Source: Mactromeris polynyma
Lineage: Eukaryota; Mollusca; Bivalvia; Venerida; Mactridae
DNA length: 64,000 nt
NCBI GenBank assembly: GCA_032209605.1
Contig: JASFXZ010000003.1
Location: forward strand, 33,444,762-33,508,761
Direction of reading: 5' to 3'
Shown here: piece after piece, positions 59,101 to 64,000 of the stretch
Layout of the letters: the number at the start of each line of letters is the position of its first letter
How positions within the stretch are numbered: the stretch's first letter is position 1
Made by a program: the position numbers and the translations under genes
The notes under the pieces: generated by a model
Told to the model about the DNA's origin: nothing
Databases searched by the model: none
Seen by the model: only the letters and a program-made list of their open reading frames with translations

Positions 59101-60177
59101 CTCCAGATCCAAAATAGATTTCGGTAAATTCCCCGAAATTCAGTCGAGTTCGGTAAGGTAACGTACCCCTTATCGAAAGGTTAACCAATCTGCGTCAAGG
59201 TTACAAATTTAAACGTTGATTGGTTGAAGAGAAGTTGGTTTAGTCAAAGACTAGGTTTAGTGGTTAACGTAAGATTTGATTGGTTTACACAACACTTTTA
59301 TGGAAATAGCAAAGCCATGTTAGTACGGCTGCCCCGAAAAAGGAGTAATATAAGAGTGATACACTCGCCTCAATGATAGAACAATAACAAAGAAGCCCAT
59401 ATGCTATAATTCCTGAGTAATCTCTTTGTAAATAGAGGGAGATAAAACTTTTGTATATAGAGGGAGATTGAACCATCAAAACCCATTCCAGAATTTAATG
59501 AATGCTGAGACTTTTGTGTACTGTATATATATTATGCAGTAAACATATTCAATAATACTGAATTTGGAAATAAACATATGTAAAAGCAATATTAACGGTA
59601 TATTGTATGATAATACACGACTAGTATTACATAAGAAGACAAAACATACAATGCCAATATGATGTCTGGGTTAATATAGGTATGAATATATGTAGAAAAA
59701 TATCACATTCAACTAGTCTAATATGTTACAGAAATGTATAAGTAATTTAAAACAGCAGGTGTATTGACTCACTTCCCTAGTTGTCAAGCCTATCATCACT
59801 GAACAATGCATGTAGTAAATCTAATCGACACAATTATTTGCAAGAAAAACAAAAAGAGACATTTTGTGATGGCCCCTAGTTGACCCCTGAGATCGTCTGT
59901 GATACAAAATGGAAGATGACCGTTGACAAATGGAAAATGTAAAATAGCTGAGGTCGAAGTATTGTACTTTCAGTGCCTATGAATTTGAAATATGATATGC
60001 TCATGCCCATATCTTAGGAATTACAAATGTACATTGTGAAAACTATAATGAGCCAATGCACCTGTTTTGAGAAATATATAACTACCCACTGCACATGTGT
60101 GGTGAAAAGCAGCAGGGTAGTTTCGAACGTATTATGGACAACACACACTGCATGATCATAAATATTAATATGACAAA

Positions 60178-60362
60178 AGAGAGAGAATAAGTTGCTACAT
60201 GGAACGCAACATACATAAAACAATGCCTCCCCGCACAGACCTCGGGGATTTTTTTTCCTATAAAACATAAGGCACTTGTGGAGGTTAAAGGGTACATACA
60301 TAACGGAACAGAGGCGTAAGGAATGGCATGGCAGACCACAAGGAATAACTAGGAGAATCAAC
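60178..60362. repeat. Unnamed ~185-bp interspersed repeat, family C copy 3
   Basis: 'agagagaataagttgctaca', 'acaatgcctccccgcacaga', a T8 run in place of the A-rich centre, 'aaggcacttgtggaggt', 'ggaacagaggcgtaaggaat' and 'gaccacaaggaataactagg'. Closest to copy 2. Confidence 0.75.
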
Positions 60363-61329
60363 TCTTAGAAGATTCATAATTAGTAATTAATATCATATCC
60401 AAAACAAATTCATAAAAAGATTTTTTGATAATATACCAATATAACCTCAATTTCATATTATCTATTTGAAATTACCAAAATTGATATAAAAATGTTGAAC
60501 ACAAACAAAACTCAAAAAGTCCTGCACATTTTCACATTCCAATTGATGATTAACACCTCTAATCTTATTTAATTTTGATTTCTACACTGCTGTATAGCTA
60601 CTCTAAGATATGACAAAACTAGCATACTCTGTTTGAAAGCATTTTACTGTCAAAAGTTTTATTTTCAAGTTAAAATTTTACTGTCAAAAGAATTAATCCC
60701 AAATTAAAAACCTATGACACATGTCCATTTCTAGGTATAAAAATACTAATATTGCTCCATACTTTACTATAACAATACTAACATTAAAACATTTCAAAGA
60801 TATAAGAGCAGCAGGTAAACTATACCATTTACATGCATTAAGCAAACAATTAAAAAACAAACGTGTATAAAGTCATCAAAACACATCAACGTAACTCTAT
60901 AATAAACGCTTATTCCATGACATAAGACTTAACAATGATCTACACAACAATACTAAGTAAAGAAGACCTAAGACAGAAACTGATATGTTATAAAGATATA
61001 TACTGTACATTCAAAATATAAAAAAAACAATTATGGCACAAACAAAGTCAATTTCAAACCACCAATGCCGTAAATGGACTTTGACAGAGCAGAGGCCATA
61101 GATTACCGCTGGTGTTGTCAAAACGACGTAAAATATAGCATTTTTAAAACTTATTCATAACAAAAGACAAAAGCAAATTGTAAGTTTTTGCAGAACTAGA
61201 ACTATAACTGAACGTGATTAATACGCCTATAATATTGCTGCAGTTTTGACAGAGGACATAAAGACGCTCATAATTTCCTGAAATTTCTAGTCAACACAAA
61301 CACAGGGAATACAAACTCACATACTATAT

Positions 61330-61700
61330 ATATTTTGGCGAAGTCCAACAGACATAAAACTCCCCAATGCTTGGACTGACTGAATAAACATATCACGCAC
61401 ATCGAAACTTCATGGTGACCATGATCCTAAAGTTTCACTGGAATCCGTTTTAAAGTGTGAAGGTAGTTTGCCCCATGAACTTCTGTGGTGCACCAATTAT
61501 TCAATGTACACATTTTGTCGAAGTCCAAGGGTGCAAGTCTTGGACTGACCATCAAAAATATGTCATTAGAATTTGTTTGAAATTGTAAAATTGGTTTGAA
61601 CCACAAACTCCCATGTTCCATTATTTAAAGAAGTTGTCTAATTTGTTCTAAGCCTGTCGGTCCCAACACTGAATTGTTTGGACAGACACTCAAACATCAC
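61330..61700. repeat. Diverged ~160-bp units in presumed 3' UTR
   Basis: Blocks such as 'cgaagtccaa', 'ttggactgac' and 'tgtgaaggtagtttg' / 'ttgtaaaattggtttg' recur two to three times at roughly 160-bp spacing. They lie just downstream of the minus-strand gene that ends at 61966. A possible poly(A) signal for that gene (TTTATT on plus) is at 61876-61881. Confidence 0.5.
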
Positions 61701-61965
61701 AAATTGGTAGTGTAATAAAACATATTTCACAAAAGTACAAAATAAAAACGAAAAAAGCAATCATTTTAGAACTAATTTCAAAACGATTTTGCTTTAGAAT
61801 ATAAATGATGTAAGCAATGATGAAAATTAATTAAACACAGCTGTATTCTATGACTCATATTTGCATTTCAACTGATTTATTTTACATGGATGATGGGATG
61901 TTTACTCGTCTTATATTCCAGTTACTATGCTTCCCTTAAAGTTGATTGATATTAACACAAAGACA

Positions 61966-64000
61966 TTATGTCAAGTCAGACGCTGCGCCGTTTTCAAGGC
62001 TACTTAACCCCGAGTCTGAATTACACCGTGTTTGGGTTTTACCCTCTAGCTCCATCTTCGTAGCAACCAAGGAATCATCGCTCGAGTCCGAAGCACCGGA
62101 TGTAGTTTTAAATTGTGATCTATGACCGGGTTGAAAGTCAAGGACTTGCCGTCCAAGTGACTCCATCTTTGAAATGTCAACATAATCGCTTGTTGTCTGA
62201 TTTGCAGACTCATTATTTGTTTCCACAGAGCAATTTTGTCGATTGTTAAGTTGAAGAACAGCATCAACCGTAACATAATCTTGGTGAACAGTCTTATTTT
62301 GGTCTGGTGATTGTTCATACATTGTAGAGGCAGTTAAAGTATCATTGACTTCTGAATCTTCATCGTCTTCTGATTCAACAAATGCTGTATTGTCATATTT
62401 CAATGTATTGATTCGTACATTGTCGAGTAATTCCATTTTGCTAATATCAACATACGGTGTAGTGGTTGTAAGAGGCGTATAGCTATTTTGAGTGATATCA
62501 TTGTTGTTTTCATGAGAGCGAGTATCATCTAAGTTCATACAATTTGATGTCTCATGATTTGAGGACTCTGTTTTACTTGTAGGAGACTTGGTGACCGACA
62601 ATGGGGTAGAAACATTGGTTGGGTATTTGTTCTAAATAAGGACTGTCGCCCCCATACTGTACATGTGACTTGATATAGGAATCAGATGTAAGGTCCGAGC
62701 GTGTAATATCACCATCATACTGTATAGGTGACTTGATATAGGAATCAGATATATGGTCCGAGTGTGTAATATCACCATCATACTGTATAGGTGACTTGAT
62801 ATAGGAATCAGATATATGGTCTGAGTGTGTAATATCACCAACATACTGCATCGGTGACTTGATATAGGAATCGGATATATGGTCCGAGGGTGTAATATCA
62901 CCATCATACTGTATAGGTGACTTGATATAGGAATCAGATATATGGTCTGAGTGTGTAATATCACCATCATACTGAATAGGTGACTTGATATAGGAATCAG
63001 ATATATGGTCTGAGTGTGTAATATCACCAACATACTGCATCGGTGACTTGATATAGGAATCAGATGTATGGTCCGAGGGTGTAATATCACCATCATACTG
63101 AATAGGTGACTTGATATAAGCATCTGATACTTTGTCTGTAATTGAATTGTCACAATCATAATGTACTGGGGGCATGACATTATTTGAAATTTTGGGAGAA
63201 TTTGGTTCATCACCACCGTATTCTACTGGTGATTTGACATAAGAATCTATTTGGCCCGAGTTTGAAAGGTTAGCACTAGACTGTACTTGTGACTCAGTTG
63301 AGTTTGATATTTGGTCGGAATGTGAAATTTCACTAGCATTATGTACCAGTGACTTAACATAATCACTTGATATTTGGTCAGCTTGTGAACTGACACCCCC
63401 ATATGGTTCTGGTGATTTGACATAAGAATTCATTTCATCTGAACATGAACTGTCACCCTCATACCGTACTGGGGATTTGACATAAGAATGTATTTGTTTC
63501 GAATGGGGAAGATCACCCTCGGATTGTTCAAGTGACTCAACATGAGAATCTGCAATTTGGTTTTGGTGTTGACTGTCATTAACATCTGGAGCCTTGACAT
63601 AAGAATCTGCCGTTTGGTCTGAATCTTGACTTCCACACCTACACTCTGGTTCTGCATGAAGACTGTTATCATCAATTGTTGCCGACAATCTGAGATATTC
63701 AGGAAAATCTGGGCTTGAATCATAACCCTCTGGTTTTGGAATGGATGTGAGTTTTATAAACGTTTCTATCTTTTCGGCTGGACAATTGCTGTTAACGCCT
63801 GTGTCTAATTTTGTGCTTCTGTGACCAGTAACTTCTGATTGATTCCGCTCATCTTTGTTGCTACCTGAATCACACTGTTTAACCTTGCCTGTGATGGCAG
63901 CTTTATTGTAGTCATGTTGGAGTGCTGTATCTTCGTTTGGTGTTTCACTGCTTCGTACACAAAGCAAACTTGTAGTAGGATTCATTGCAACATGACCTGG
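61966..64000 (-). CDS. Tyrosine- and serine-rich repeat protein, 3' part, with a +1 frame break
   Basis: One frame is open from the window edge (64000) to TAA at 62573; the ATG at 63985 need not be the start. A second frame is open from about 62631 to TAA at 61966. The two read as one protein if a single nucleotide near 62625 is skipped. The first part is an array of ~21-residue repeats, consensus near SYxKSPxxYxGDxxxSDxIS, degenerate upstream and nearly perfect in the last eight copies. The second part has YVDISKMELL, YVTVDAVLQL, YVDISKMESL and a Ser/Asp-rich end. Together with YLRLSA upstream these look like phosphotyrosine docking motifs, so a cytokine-receptor-type cytoplasmic tail or signalling scaffold is possible. 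No membrane segment or folded domain is in view. Family not recognised. Confidence 0.6.
62633..63124 (-). repeat. 63-bp coding tandem repeat (21-residue unit), ~8 copies
   Basis: Period 63 bp on the minus strand, each unit encoding DSYIKSP[I/M]QY[D/V]GD followed by IT[H/P/R]SDHIS. Two unit types (IQYDGD and MQYVGD) alternate in a higher-order pattern, which suggests expansion in blocks of three units. Older, diverged 20-21-residue units continue upstream to about 63600. Confidence 0.92.

Larger units (their letters stand above)
54739..61965. other. Repeat-rich region between protease and tyrosine-repeat gene
   Basis: No complete gene. It holds a 156-bp tandem repeat (55218-55572), a G11 run (55656-55666), a decayed coiled-coil/transposase-like gene (55885-56860) with two detached relatives (57860-57995 and 58998-59100), two copies of repeat family C, and diverged ~160-bp units near 61330-61700 that would be in the 3' UTR of the last gene. 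The remainder is AT-rich with nothing recognised. Confidence 0.6.

Noticed and set aside
62632..63216. 194-residue frame on the same strand over the 63-bp repeats
   Set aside because: It is a shifted reading of the tyrosine-repeat array (period is a multiple of 3) and ends in unlike sequence.

Overview
The window is nuclear DNA from an animal, most likely a bivalve mollusc. Four conserved metazoan genes are split by short-to-medium AT-rich introns with GT-AG borders. The non-coding DNA carries diverged tandem and dispersed families that I know from bivalve genomes: blocks built on 'gaccttgacctttga', 'tgaccta(g)tttttgac' and 'gaaggggggcataaaa'. The taxon is an inference; no marker gene names the species.

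Layout, left to right. (1) 152-6579, plus strand: the last eight exons of a TRPM-family cation channel (S3 to a C-terminal coiled coil), with a 46-bp and a 24-bp minisatellite in its introns. (2) 6580-14035: the 3' flanks of two convergent genes, with two palindromic mobile elements. (3) 14036-27401, minus strand: LIN54, the DNA-binding subunit of the MuvB/DREAM cell-cycle complex, in 12 exons including a proposed 19-nt first coding exon. A CDE-N4-CHR-like site, the class of site LIN54 itself reads, lies just upstream of that start. (4) About 29175-34607, minus strand: a long LINE retrotransposon with both ORFs open. (5) 35464-44680, plus strand: COPS4 (COP9 signalosome subunit 4) in 11 exons, giving 406 residues, equal to the human protein. 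Its introns hold tRNA-derived SINEs, a foldback element, an inverted pair of pogo/Tigger-like ends around exons 7-9, and a 1.5-kb, very uniform 24-bp minisatellite. (6) 49077-54738, plus strand: a secreted chymotrypsin-like serine protease in six exons, its introns loaded with palindromic MITEs, including one hAT-like element with a perfect 8-bp target duplication. (7) 54739-61965: repeat-rich DNA with a decayed, duplicated coiled-coil/transposase-like gene and three copies of an unnamed ~185-bp repeat. (8) 61966-64000, minus strand: the 3' end of a gene for a serine- and tyrosine-rich protein made of 21-residue repeats, interrupted by a one-nucleotide frame change.

The genes do not form a pathway; this is ordinary animal synteny. 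The points most worth a second look are the CDE/CHR-like site at LIN54, the tyrosine-repeat protein and its frame break, the intronic ~70-nt hairpin in TRPM, the hAT-like and pogo-like MITE cluster in the protease, and the two in-frame, stop-free 24-bp minisatellites that mimic coding sequence.
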